In this document: in pieces, positions 36,448 to 46,498 of the stretch
How the letters are laid out: each line of letters begins with the position of its first letter
How positions within the stretch are numbered: the first letter of the stretch is position 1
Source of the DNA: Pholiota molesta
Lineage: Eukaryota > Basidiomycota > Agaricomycetes > Agaricales > Strophariaceae
Direction of reading: 5' to 3'
Length of the DNA: 64,000 nt
NCBI GenBank assembly: GCA_014925825.1
Contig: JACGCK010000029.1
Span: forward strand, 341,455 to 405,454
Notes under the pieces: model-generated
The model's input: only the letters and a program-made list of their open reading frames with translations
The model's database searches: none
What the model was told of the DNA's origin: nothing
Position numbers and translations under genes: made by a program

Positions 36448-38738
36448 AAAGAAACCGTGACCTTGCAAAGTCGCCTATCGTCGATCGTGAGGTGGGTGAG
36501 ACGCCCAGGAAAACGAGCAGAGAAACGTATTAAGCGCCCATCTTAGAACACTCGCTCTCCACTTCCTTTTATCCCTAGATTTTCCGTTTTCCTTTCCTTC
36601 GTCCCAGCGTGTTACCCGCCGATCTCTATTACTTACAATCTGTACGTAAGTGGTATTGAAAGTGTACACACCTTCCATGTAATCCTATAGATTCGCAGTC
36701 TGGTTAATTCCCATCCGCTGATCTGCTCCTCTCCAACAGCTAGATATTGGTCCATAATCAGCTTTAACATCACTGGTGTCCTGGAATACCCAATGCCCCC
36801 ACACTGTTCCCGTGACATACTAGGCGCTTAATTTAATTTCTTCAAGTGAAAGAGATCCGACGGCTCGGCGTCGGCGTCCTCGTTTCTTATCGACCACAGT
36901 CAGATGGATAACATTGTTCTCTTCGTAGAACTCTTGCAGATTACGCGAATGCTGAAAATGACGGCACTTGCTGTTAAGCCTGCAGGAACGGTAATAAGTG
37001 CACATACCAACTTTTGGCTGGCGCAGTAACGCAGTAATTGTAGCCACATTCACTTGAACATACGTAGCGGTCGGTAGACTACATCGGCTGTCTCCTGCAG
37101 CTGCACGGTCCAGTCTACTTTTAAATTAAAGCAGCAACCCCCGAGTGCGACGCGTTGGTATACCCTGAGCTGTTGACATATGAATCGTGTAGGTGTGTTA
37201 TCTTAGGGTAGTATTTTTTGCAAAGAAAGGCTGGGGGTTTGGGCGGCTCTGAAACAATCTTGAGGTGTCCTCGCGTCCCGGGCATGTCATTTACTGACTT
37301 ACAGTTGTCTATTAAGTCTTGGGCTACCTCCTGGATATGTCTGTCCGAAACAGTTTATTGCATGTCGACACGCTTTCTTATCTTGCGACTTGTCTCAGTC
37401 TTGCAGCATGTTTTCTCGGTCGATGAGATCTTGCGGAAGTAGGATAACAGTATTTACATTACTCGGGCAAGAGCGCAGATTTTTTCGACTTGCTAATAAT
37501 ATCTTCTGGTTTCTTCTAAAAATCTCGTCTCCTGAAATTAAGACTCCTTATTCGCTGATCGCGGAGAGAAACAAAACTTTCTGCCTAAATTAAAACACTG
37601 ACTATCATTTTCTATCACGCCAATCTGAGCATAGAAAGCTTATAGGCTTCCACAATTGAGTTTGACGTCACTCAAAATGTCACTGCAGAATCAATGACAT
37701 TGGCCAGGTGATCACAATATTTCCAAGGCTCTCAAGTAATAGAAAATAAACAGGATACGCAAGACCCATTTTCTCGACCAACGACATACATACGATACCT
37801 TGCTGATGATTTACTTGATTCATATGAATTTTCCCCGGACAAAGACATGTCGTTTGCAAAATCCCACAGTGCCCACAATTTGGTTTACGCACCTTACCGT
37901 ACTGTATAGTGCCACATGTTTACAGCGTGGGTTGTAATATAGACCAGGTGTTTGTGATGCTATCTAAACTTGTTATTCGGGATATGTATCGTGGAAAGAA
38001 GGCGTCTGTTTAATGTAGCGAAAGCCTTACTGCGATCATTCACTCGGTAAGGACCGTTAAAGTCCTGTGTCAGTCGCTCAAATTCCAATCCGGCTGGTAC
38101 TAGTGTAGTCAAATTTCGAACCGTTTTCTATCAGTTGCTCTAGATTGCCTTTCATTGCAAAAATTCACATCGCACGAATCAACGTTTCAACGTCAACATT
38201 CGACAGAATCGCGTATCTTCAACGTTCAACGTTCAACACGTGCTATCTTGATGAATTTTCTCACCGCCAGCGAGCGGCGAGCGCTCAGCCTGGCGACTGC
38301 GTTGTGCGTGCCTTTCAGACAGAAGTTCATCTCACTAAATAGGACATTCCTGGCGATCAGAAAACACTATCTAGATTCCAGCATGGACGCCACAAGTGTT
38401 GAAGCCGGGGGCAGTCGTCCCCATCGTCTACTTACCTTCTGACAAGTTGGCGGAGATCATATATAATAGTGATAGTAAGCATGAGCTCAAACGCACCAGA
38501 ACTATCCTCCCTTGCCAAATAACTTGCCTGTAAACTCGACATCTGCACCTTAGAGACTGTTCGATACGATTTTCCGAAACCGTTTCCCTTGCTTCAGGAC
38601 TGCCTACTAGGACGGCATTTGTCTTGGTCAATCTTTCTGATCCTCCTGGTGCTTGGAAGTGTTGGGTGAGTCTGTATCCAATCCAGAATCATTAAGAGCA
38701 GAGTGCCTACTGAACAATAATGCCTTTAGATTCCTAAC
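36448..38738. other. 2.3-kb region, no confirmed gene
   Basis: AT-rich with only short frames. A small repeat of TTCAACG occurs at 38217-38236. The final part should hold the promoter of the repeat protein at 38739. Confidence 0.4.
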
Positions 38739-41123
38739 ATGTGCTCGATGTCCGGATGCCTCGAAGGTCTCCTCAGCTGCATCAATAGCATCGCCGACTG
38801 CATGTCCGACTGTTACCTCAGTGCCTTCGAATGCTGCTGCTGTATTGAATCAGCAGAACCCACATCGACAATAGCGGGCGACGATTATCATTCTGGACGA
38901 GGAGGGCAACAAAACACCGCGCAGGCCTCTGCTTCTGAGGATGCCCCACAGGCAGTTGGTACTAATCCCCATCGTTCCTTGGCCACACCCAGTATGCCAA
39001 ATGGTCAAACACCATTGCAACCAGTACCTCCAGTAGGGCCCGCGACGACGAAAGAAGGCGATCGACCTCTCCAAGTACCGCGTGAATCACCCAGCTCCGC
39101 GACGACAAGTGCAGGCGATGATCATTCTGGGCGAGTAGGGCGACAGGTCGTTGATGACAACACCGCGCAGGCCTCTGCTTTTGAGGATGCCCCACAGGCA
39201 GTTGGTACTAATCCCCATCGTTCCTTGGCCACACCTAGCATGCCAAATGGTCAAACACCATTGCAACTAGTACCTCCAGTAGGGCCCGCGACGACGAAAG
39301 AAGGCGATCGACCTCTCCAAGTACCGCGTGAATCACCCAGCTCCGCGACGACAAGTGCAGGCGATGATCATTCTGGACGAGCAGGGCGACAGGTCGTTGA
39401 TGACAACACCGCGCAGGCCTCTGCTTTTGAGGATGCCCCACAGGCAGTTGGTACTAATCCCCATCGTTCCTTGGCCACACCTAGCATGCCAAATGGTCAA
39501 ACACCATTGCAACTAGTACCTCCAGTAGGGCCCGCGACGACAAAAGAAGGCGATGATCGACCTCTCCAAGTACCGCGTGAAACACCCAGCTCCGCGACGA
39601 CAAGTGCAGGCGATGATCATTCTGGACGAGTAGGGCGACAGGTCACTGATGTCAACACCGCGCGGGCCTCTGCTTCTGAGGATACCCCACAGGCAGTTGG
39701 TACTAATCCCCATCGTTCCTTGGCCACACCCAGTATGCCAAATGGTCAAACACCATTGCAACCAGTACCTCCAGTAGGGCCCGCGACGACGACAGAAGGC
39801 GACGATCGACCTCTCCAAGTACCGCGTGAATCACCCAGCTCTAATTCTTATCATTCCGCATCCATGCGCCACACGCCAACTGCCTCCGAACAGCGACAGC
39901 CACCAAAAGCTCCAATGGTTGCTGCGAAGCCAAAGGAAGGCAATGATTATTCTCCACGAATACAGCATCAATCCATTGACCCCAACATCGACGGGAACCA
40001 AAACGCCGCTGGTTCTAATTCTCTTCGTCCCTTGACCATAGGCCATAAATCAACTCCCCGTAGTCCACACCAGCCGCTAGAGCCTGCAGTGGTACCCGCC
40101 ACGACGAAAGAAGGTGGCGATCATTCTTCTCGAGTAGCCCAAAAGGCCGCCACTTCTGATGGTGCACCTTCGTCGGCTAGTACACGCGATTCGCCAGCTA
40201 CACGCAAACCACGACAACCACCAGAATCTCCCGTTGTACTTGCGCCGACAAATGTAGGCGGTGATCACTCTTCACGAGTAAGGCAACGGGCCGCCATTAC
40301 CAGCTTCAATCCAGCACAGGCACCTGCGGCTGATAGCGTTCCGCAGGCAGCTGGCACTAATTTACATGTTCCTTTGACCAGGCGCGGTACGCCAACTACC
40401 CGCGAACCACGACAGCCACCAGAACCTCCAGCCGTGCTAGCGAAGCCAAACGCAGACGATGATCATATTCCACGATTAGGGCACCAGGCCGCCAACGCCA
40501 ATCCTGCACAGACGTCTGCACTTAATGATATTCCACAAGCTAGTACTACTTCACAACGTTCCTCGACCACGCGCGGCACGCCAACTGCCCACAAATCACG
40601 ACAACCAGCAGAGGCTCCAGCAGTGCCTGCGATGACGAATGATGGCAATCCTCATAGTCCACCGATAGCGTCCATGTCGCCCAACGCCAACACCAGCACC
40701 AGCACGAATGCTAATGCCGAACGGGTCCCCGATGGCGTCCCAGAGGCGGCTGGCGCTGATTCCCTGCATTCACTGACCACGCACCGTAAAGCAACTACCC
40801 GCAGGCCACGACGATCACCAGAACCTCTAGCAATGTCTGTGACGACCGATGAAGGTGATGATCGTTCTCCACAAATGGCCCCACAGGCCAGCAATCTTAA
40901 TCACGGCGTCGAACAAGTCCCTACTCCCGATAATGTCGCACAGGCAGCTGACACTATTTCTCATCGTCCCTTGACCACACGCGGTACGCCGATTGACCAG
41001 CAACCACGACAGCCGTCAGCGGCTCCAGCGGTGCGCTATGATCCTGCTATACAAGTAGCGCCGCTGGCCAATAAAACCAATAGCAACCTCGTTCAGGCCC
41101 TTGCTCCTGATGGTGACTCATAG
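38739..41123 (+). CDS. Heptad-cysteine N-terminus plus long tandem-repeat disordered protein, 794 residues
   Basis: A single open frame of 2385 bases without intron. Residues 1-40 form an amphipathic stretch with Cys at positions 2, 7, 14, 21, 25 and 32-35, so cysteines at steps of seven would line one face of a helix. This resembles a palmitoylated membrane-targeting segment. From residue 46 on the protein is low-complexity Pro/Thr/Ser/Ala-rich and repetitive. Four nearly identical units of 79-83 residues (about 46-371) each contain Ala-Gly-Asp-Asp-His-Ser-Gly-Arg, Pro-Gln-Ala-Val-Gly-Thr-Asn-Pro-His-Arg-Ser-Leu, Pro-Pro-Val-Gly-Pro-Ala-Thr-Thr and a Leu-Gln-Val-Pro-Arg-Glu end. Diverged copies continue to the C-terminus. 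There are no catalytic motifs. I recognise no family. It neighbours TPR-like genes that also have Cys-rich N-termini. Confidence 0.75.
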   Translation: MCSMSGCLEGLLSCINSIADCMSDCYLSAFECCCCIESAEPTSTIAGDDYHSGRGGQQNTAQASASEDAPQAVGTNPHRSLATPSMPNGQTPLQPVPPVGPATTKEGDRPLQVPRESPSSATTSAGDDHSGRVGRQVVDDNTAQASAFEDAPQAVGTNPHRSLATPSMPNGQTPLQLVPPVGPATTKEGDRPLQVPRESPSSATTSAGDDHSGRAGRQVVDDNTAQASAFEDAPQAVGTNPHRSLATPSMPNGQTPLQLVPPVGPATTKEGDDRPLQVPRETPSSATTSAGDDHSGRVGRQVTDVNTARASASEDTPQAVGTNPHRSLATPSMPNGQTPLQPVPPVGPATTTEGDDRPLQVPRESPSSNSYHSASMRHTPTASEQRQPPKAPMVAAKPKEGNDYSPRIQHQSIDPNIDGNQNAAGSNSLRPLTIGHKSTPRSPHQPLEPAVVPATTKEGGDHSSRVAQKAATSDGAPSSASTRDSPATRKPRQPPESPVVLAPTNVGGDHSSRVRQRAAITSFNPAQAPAADSVPQAAGTNLHVPLTRRGTPTTREPRQPPEPPAVLAKPNADDDHIPRLGHQAANANPAQTSALNDIPQASTTSQRSSTTRGTPTAHKSRQPAEAPAVPAMTNDGNPHSPPIASMSPNANTSTSTNANAERVPDGVPEAAGADSLHSLTTHRKATTRRPRRSPEPLAMSVTTDEGDDRSPQMAPQASNLNHGVEQVPTPDNVAQAADTISHRPLTTRGTPIDQQPRQPSAAPAVRYDPAIQVAPLANKTNSNLVQALAPDGDS
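38875..39850 (+). repeat. Four near-identical coding repeats of 237-249 bases
   Basis: Units start at about 38875, 39111, 39357 and 39606, each at GC(A/G)GGCGA(T/C)GATCATTCTGG. They are almost identical at nucleotide level apart from codon-sized indels (an extra GAT in units 3 and 4) that keep the frame. Weaker copies extend downstream to about 41000. The high identity points to recent expansion or ongoing gene conversion. Confidence 0.9.
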
Positions 41124-41539
41124 GCATTGTATCAGGCATGCAAACACACGCTGGATAGTGTCGTTGAGCCGTGCTTTTCTTCCCTGTATATGTCCTTGAT
41201 TTGTCGGTATCATGATTTAGATTTTTTCCTTAAAGTATATGTTAACTTCCCTGCTTCCTATCTAGTATTATGTACTCTTATATATTAGCTTAGTTTCCCT
41301 ATCCAATATGATATACTATATGTACTTAATATCGTCCGCCCCTACTAATGCGATTACCTTCGAGGCATCTATCATTCTTCACGATGGTTAATTCGCAGAA
41401 TTTCGATGAACAGAGTTCAATATGTAAACTGTAAATCGTATGGTGACGACACTATGAGCAACTACAAAACACCATTCGTTCATGGACACCAATCACCTCG
41501 CATAGCAGGTCAGATAACCAGATGCGCCATATGCATGAG
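41124..41539. other. 3' flank of the repeat protein gene
   Basis: About 400 bases of AT-rich DNA with several TATGTA/TATATA strings typical of fungal 3' ends. No gene. Confidence 0.4.
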
Positions 41540-41800
41540 CTAAGATCTGCTGTCAGCGACTCGAAAACCAGGATGAGCAGTGACAACCGTTCGCAACTTC
41601 GACTCTACGGCCAGTCCAAAAACGACGCGGGACGCAGCAGAAGACCACGAGGACCAGTTTTTGCTCTGCATCTGACGAGTAACGATGCCAACCTTCGCAA
41701 CGCTGATGCTGCTGGCTCTCACTGCTGGCACGGACGCACAAGGAAACAGCGAACATGTCGGGTTTACTAGGTTGGACATGCGAATGAGCCATAGCAGCCA
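41540..41800 (+). pseudogene. Relic of the 3' end of the TPR-like family (relic 2)
   Basis: Nucleotides align with the last part of the gene at 49824 (about 50780-51000): CAACTTCGACTCTACGGCCAGTCC, then GACGCGGGACGCA, GATGCTG-TGGCTCTCACT and GGCACGGACG. The reading frame is broken and the rest of the gene is absent. Confidence 0.75.
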
Positions 41801-41949
41801 CCAGTCCGCAGATTCCGAGAAGGCGCAAGACGCACAAAGAGCCGAGCCGAAGAGCAACATGTTCATAGCTAGTCAAGACCCGATGAGTGTGCTGAGGATA
41901 TCTTCCATTCTGCCACAAAAATCAGGTCAACTGTAAACCCGGTCGTGCA

Positions 41950-42760
41950 CAGAACGCTTGCTGGATACAAAGCTGGAATGCCCAGAGCCTGGCAGGAAAG
42001 CGCGAAAGCGGATGTGCACATTTCATGGAGGTTATCAAACATCCGCACCGAATGTGGCAATCTTCCAATGTGGACTGGGAGAGAAGAACCGTCTCGAACG
42101 CGCTACCGACGACGGAGTCGATGGCACTTGGACAGATATTGCGCACCATGTGCAAGCGATAGAGCTCCTAAGCGAGCGCCAGGATTTCGAACTCGGAGAG
42201 GGTTGGGATAGATCTAGAGCGAAAGACTCTTCTGGTATGATGTACTAGAACGTTATGAGTACGGGCGATGTTGCGTATTTAAAGCGAAGGGTTCTACCCC
42301 TTTAAGAATGTAAAACTGCCTGGCGTTGAATCGTACGGTTCGCATGCGAACACCGAATGAAGTTCCGAGTCGACATGAAGCATCTGCTGCCTCATCAAGT
42401 TCAAGGACGGTTGTGAAAGACCAAGCCGCAGCTGTTGAGCTAATGCCATTCGAGAATGGATCCAGATAAATGAAGCGTCAGAACGCTGCCTCTCCCAAGA
42501 ATATTCAAATTGTCTGGCCAGTGAGATTAAATGCAAATACGTACCTAGACGGTGGTCGACCGATGCATATAAAGCCTATACCAGAGTTTATTGGACGCTG
42601 GTTTACGTCGAAGTTAATCAGAGTGGAACTTTGGAAGAACATGCGTTTCTGAAAAGATACATGGAGGGCAAAGGGAGGCACTCAGGAATGTCAGTGCGTT
42701 GAACTTGAAACGGAGCTTAAAGTCGGCAAGGAACTTCCGACTCCGTCCGGCCTGGACGTT
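41950..42760 (+). pseudogene. Relic of a second, unidentified gene family (copy 1)
   Basis: Protein-like stretches survive in shifting frames: Thr-Trp-Thr-Asp-Ile-Ala-His-His-Val-Gln-Ala-Ile-Glu-Leu-Leu (about 42130-42170), then from about 42448 a frame with ANAIREWIQINEASERCLSQ and Leu-Ala-Ser-Glu-Ile-Lys-Cys-Lys, continuing to about 42702. The same amino-acid pattern (Asn-Ala-Ile-Gln-Glu-Trp-Ile, Leu-Ala-Ser-Glu-Ile-Lys-Cys-Lys) occurs near 48370-48475. Conserved protein spelling with broken frames marks two relics of one former gene. I cannot name it. Confidence 0.55.
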
Positions 42761-43910
42761 TGCTTTCGAAAACATTTGCAATGGACATTTCTCCTGTCAA
42801 CCGCTGTCGTATGCGGAATCTTGGAAAGGGCCTCGCGATGATACTGTCGAACTCTCTACACGTGGATTCGATCAGGTTTCAACAAATGATAGCTGGTAAG
42901 TATACTGCACGACGAACTCAATGTGGTTCATGAATCCTCCACACCTGCGCTCAACGGACCTGCCCAATGCTTTATTACTATTAACAGGCTGTTCAGCATA
43001 TACAGTCAGTAATCGGAAACATGGAAGGTGATGCACTGATGCCTTTCGTTTCATTCGTCTCTCAACCGAACGGCTGCACTTTGTTTAATATCAGCGCCTC
43101 TTCATTCCTTGTGATATGTAGCAGGAACATGCTGTCTATCTCTTGCCCGTCATATGCAAAATAGTTCTAGGGTTCGATTACCACCTGCCAAGAAGAGTCG
43201 AAATGTACTTATACGCCAGCGCACCATCGGGATGCAACGTGGTCTAAAGTTGCATTTGGGGAGTTTTAGGGTAAGTACGTCCATGTCAAACATTATGCTA
43301 TGCAAACCATTTCTCTTCCTAACTCCTAACTCACTTGGCCGATACAGATAGCCCGCGATATTGGTGTACTAGTGTTATCCAGAATAGATCATCATTCTCT
43401 CAACACCTTGTGAAGTGGATGCTTGTAAAGGACGGATAACTCATGCGATTCAAACAGCTATCTTTTGCCATTGAGCGCGACTGCCTTTCGCATTCAACCC
43501 ATGGCAGCTCGTCAGTTGGCCTCGTGCCTTGGACCATGCTCTGCTCTACTGGGATCTCGAAATGCAGAACAGCCTCACACCTGCGAGCTCATGGCGACAG
43601 TAAGGCCAACACCGCTTTTATTATCGGCGAGCCTGGAATTGACTAGATTCGGATCGACACATCGGCCTTTATAACGATGTGGACTTGCAGGCGCCGCACG
43701 GTTGTGACCGCATAAATGAGCTCGTTGTATGTACTCGAGCTTCTATCCCCACTTCTCTCATACACGCAGGTGCTGGACATCTGTTTCTTGTTAAATCTTC
43801 CATTTTTTTAACAAAATTTCTCTGAAATATTTCAAGGTACGAATACCTCTATATTATTGTAACAATGAATCTTACACTTATGGTCTTTCCCTAGAGCCTT
43901 CTCTGCCTCG
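42761..43910. other. Intergenic, promoter of the 43911 gene
   Basis: About 1.15 kb without a supported gene. A CTAG(G)GTTCGATTACC string near 43170 looks like a tRNA T-arm, but no cloverleaf can be built around it. Confidence 0.4.
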
Positions 43911-45272
43911 ATGTCTTTCTTCAGTTCACTTTGTCATAATTTACGTCGATGCTGTGAAAGCTCGCCAAAGACCTTGCTGAAAAGGGCGATGCATGTCCTA
44001 CAAAAGCTCAATTCCTTGCCCAATCGAACAGACGATCAAGCGCAATCCCTTCTACAAAATGCGGCTCAGCTCTTCTTCGACGCAGCCCAGCGCTGTCGCG
44101 ACCGGAAGGACAAGAAAAATCTCGTGTGTGCCCTTTTCAGCCTCGCGAATACGGAATGGGAGCTATACATGTCAGCGGGCGAACACTACAAGAAGCTTGA
44201 GAGTGTCATAGCAGCCTATGAAGAAGCCCTAGGAGTTTTACTGCCTGTCGCTGAGGACTCGAAGCCTTCCAACTACAGGGACCTGCTCACGAATACTGCA
44301 CACGCATACAACGCACGGTTCGAGCAATGGCATGATCGATCGGACGTCGGCAAATCCATCGAATTATACGAAAAGGCCCTTTACCGGACTCAGTATGGTT
44401 CCCCCGAAAACCTGGAAATACTTCAAATAATCGGTAGCATCTATTGGAAACTGTACCGCAGTAGCGATGGTGGTTATACAAGAATCGGCAACGAAATGGA
44501 AAGGGCCGTCTCCTATTTCCAACGAGCTTACGACGTCTGCACCGCAGAGAATCGATCCGCAAAAGCCAACTGTGCGTATAACCTGGCTTGCATATCTTAT
44601 GCGAAGTTTCAGAAGCAAGAGGGATTCCTATCGTCGAACACGGAGGAGTATCTTTCACAAGCCATCTCCTTTTATCGATCTTCCATTGAATCCATGCAGA
44701 GTACCCATTCCTGCTATCCGCAGGCTCTTCGGGCGATTTCCCTGACCCTTTGGTATCGATACGACCAGCATCGCCAAGAAGAAGATCTGCAAGATGCGCA
44801 ATATTTCGCTACGTTGGCGTTAAATCATTATAGCGCCCATACGGAGGAGCATACGGAGGAGGACCAGAACCTGACTTCCATCGTCGCCTTCGCCTCTGCT
44901 CCTAATGCTGCGATGACAGGCGTAGCACGAGTCGCCCTTCGCCGTGCGACTCTCGACACTGTGGACGCCCACAGTCAAACCCCTGGGCCAACATCACCGT
45001 TGTCGCCTTCGGGTTTCAGAGCAGAAGTATCCCCCCTTCCGCTGTCTCCTGCCCGCAGCGTACGCCCGTACGAAGTGGATGACGTTTCGGATGAACAACC
45101 ACCTCTTTCTCCGACACCTCTTTCTCCGACGAAGACGCATGTCGGGCACCTCTTTGCGAGCTCCCCCCTCCGTGTCTCAAATCCGCCTTGGATCCCTGCT
45201 TCTCCTAAGGCCGAACATGATGCGCCTCGCGTACCCAAGCTCGTTATCAATACAAGGATAGTACGACCTTGA
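43911..45272 (+). CDS. TPR-like protein with Cys-rich N-terminus and SP-rich tail
   Basis: A single exon of 453 residues. The N-terminus MSFFSSLCHNLRRCCES carries Cys at 8, 14 and 15, candidates for palmitoylation, but lacks the Gly2 needed for myristoylation. Residues about 20-310 are helical and periodic: LFFDAAQRCRDRKDKKNLV, Asn-Thr-Ala-His-Ala-Tyr-Asn-Ala-Arg-Phe-Glu-Gln-Trp, Ile-Glu-Leu-Tyr-Glu-Lys-Ala-Leu, Tyr-Asn-Leu-Ala-Cys-Ile-Ser-Tyr. These are TPR-like helix pairs of the type found next to CHAT or NACHT domains in fungi, but no such domain is present. The tail (about 350-453) is disordered with repeated Ser-Pro and Thr-Pro sites (LPLSPARS, Pro-Leu-Ser-Pro-Thr-Pro-Leu-Ser-Pro-Thr-Lys), likely targets of proline-directed kinases. 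It is a distant paralogue of the genes at 46499 and 49824. Probable role is a membrane-tethered scaffold (inference). Confidence 0.8.
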   Translation: MSFFSSLCHNLRRCCESSPKTLLKRAMHVLQKLNSLPNRTDDQAQSLLQNAAQLFFDAAQRCRDRKDKKNLVCALFSLANTEWELYMSAGEHYKKLESVIAAYEEALGVLLPVAEDSKPSNYRDLLTNTAHAYNARFEQWHDRSDVGKSIELYEKALYRTQYGSPENLEILQIIGSIYWKLYRSSDGGYTRIGNEMERAVSYFQRAYDVCTAENRSAKANCAYNLACISYAKFQKQEGFLSSNTEEYLSQAISFYRSSIESMQSTHSCYPQALRAISLTLWYRYDQHRQEEDLQDAQYFATLALNHYSAHTEEHTEEDQNLTSIVAFASAPNAAMTGVARVALRRATLDTVDAHSQTPGPTSPLSPSGFRAEVSPLPLSPARSVRPYEVDDVSDEQPPLSPTPLSPTKTHVGHLFASSPLRVSNPPWIPASPKAEHDAPRVPKLVINTRIVRP

Positions 45273-46498
45273 GTGACCCCGTCTTAATACTTTATTTTTC
45301 TATTGTTTTTGTTATACTGTTCTGTGAACGAATTGGTCTTCCTTCGGGCCCTATTATTTTATTTATGTGATAATTTTATGATATTCTATTCCTCTCGCTT
45401 TCATTTGTTCTATGTAAATTGTATAACAGGAACGCTTATATACATCAATAAGCTATGTTCATTCATTGTGTCTATTGAAATTTGACAGATCTATCTTTAC
45501 AGACATGTCGGACTCCAGCCTCAAGTCTAAGTACCGGTAACACTAAGACCTACATAGCACCGTACACGACATTGACAGTGGCGTTTCGCTTGCTCTGTCG
45601 GAGTCTGTTCTACGTGACACGGGCGCTTGAGGGCGCTTGTTGACTATCCATAACATTTTTTTCTTGAACAGTAGTACTATGTGCAGTCAGTCAGCCGATA
45701 TTCTGAATCCCCCCAGCTTCAATGTACTCGTCCGACTCCTTCACTATAAATTATGAGCAGCTGACATGGCACCGAACACATGTTCCTGGAACACCAGTTA
45801 TGTAGTCGTGGCCGCAGAACCCCTACCGATTCAAGCCTCGTGCATCAAACCTTGAGCCTCATGGTCAGCAATGAGGCAAGTGGCCTTGATCGCGGGTAAC
45901 AACCTAGGCGCCTAAGCGCGCGCTCAGGGCTCTTGCTCGGACCCGCTGCATTTAATGATACGCTCTTTGGAAAACAATTTCCTCGGCCATTCCTTAAATG
46001 TAATGAGGCACACGCTTTCCGAAATTTAAATGGCCACTATATATCTCACATAATTGTATTTCCCGTATGTAGCGCCCTCGTGCCACAACGTGAACAGCAC
46101 TGAACAGACCCTCTTTCCTCAATACTCTTATTCCGTAGTCAATTATTTTATTTCTCAAAGCTGCGAGCTATCAGAATTAGCAGCTCGACATGGTTGGAAA
46201 GCTTATCAGACAAATGATAGGTGGAGCCGAGAATTTTTGACATGTGGAAAAAATATGAGAGCCTATAGTTCGCTACCGAACTAAATTCATTGGAAGCTAC
46301 TTACACGTATCTAATTCAGGCCCATTTTCTAATACATACTTCAGGTCGAAGATATTGAGAATCGACGCCCTTCTTCTGCGAATTGCACCTCCTTCTCCTT
46401 CTGACCTCGCTTGTTCCGAGTACCCCTAGGTGTGTCCTATGAATTCGATATCGATCACTGACAGTGCCATTGATGGATCAACTCTCTAGATATCTGCG
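45273..46498. other. Intergenic; 5' part of duplicated unit 1
   Basis: No gene. From about 45500 this aligns with 48960-49820, upstream of the next TPR gene. Shared blocks include a GTCGGACTCC motif, GCGCGCGCT-CTTGCTCGGAC-TGCATT, and the segment ending just before the ATG. This shows the promoters were duplicated with the genes. Confidence 0.6.

Noticed and set aside
38850..39818. Repeated minus-strand frames of 68-101 codons opposite the repeat protein
   Set aside because: They are copies of one antisense shadow created by the tandem repeat units on the plus strand.
43130..43200. Possible tRNA near a GGTTCGATTACC string
   Set aside because: No acceptor stem, D-arm or anticodon arm can be paired around it.
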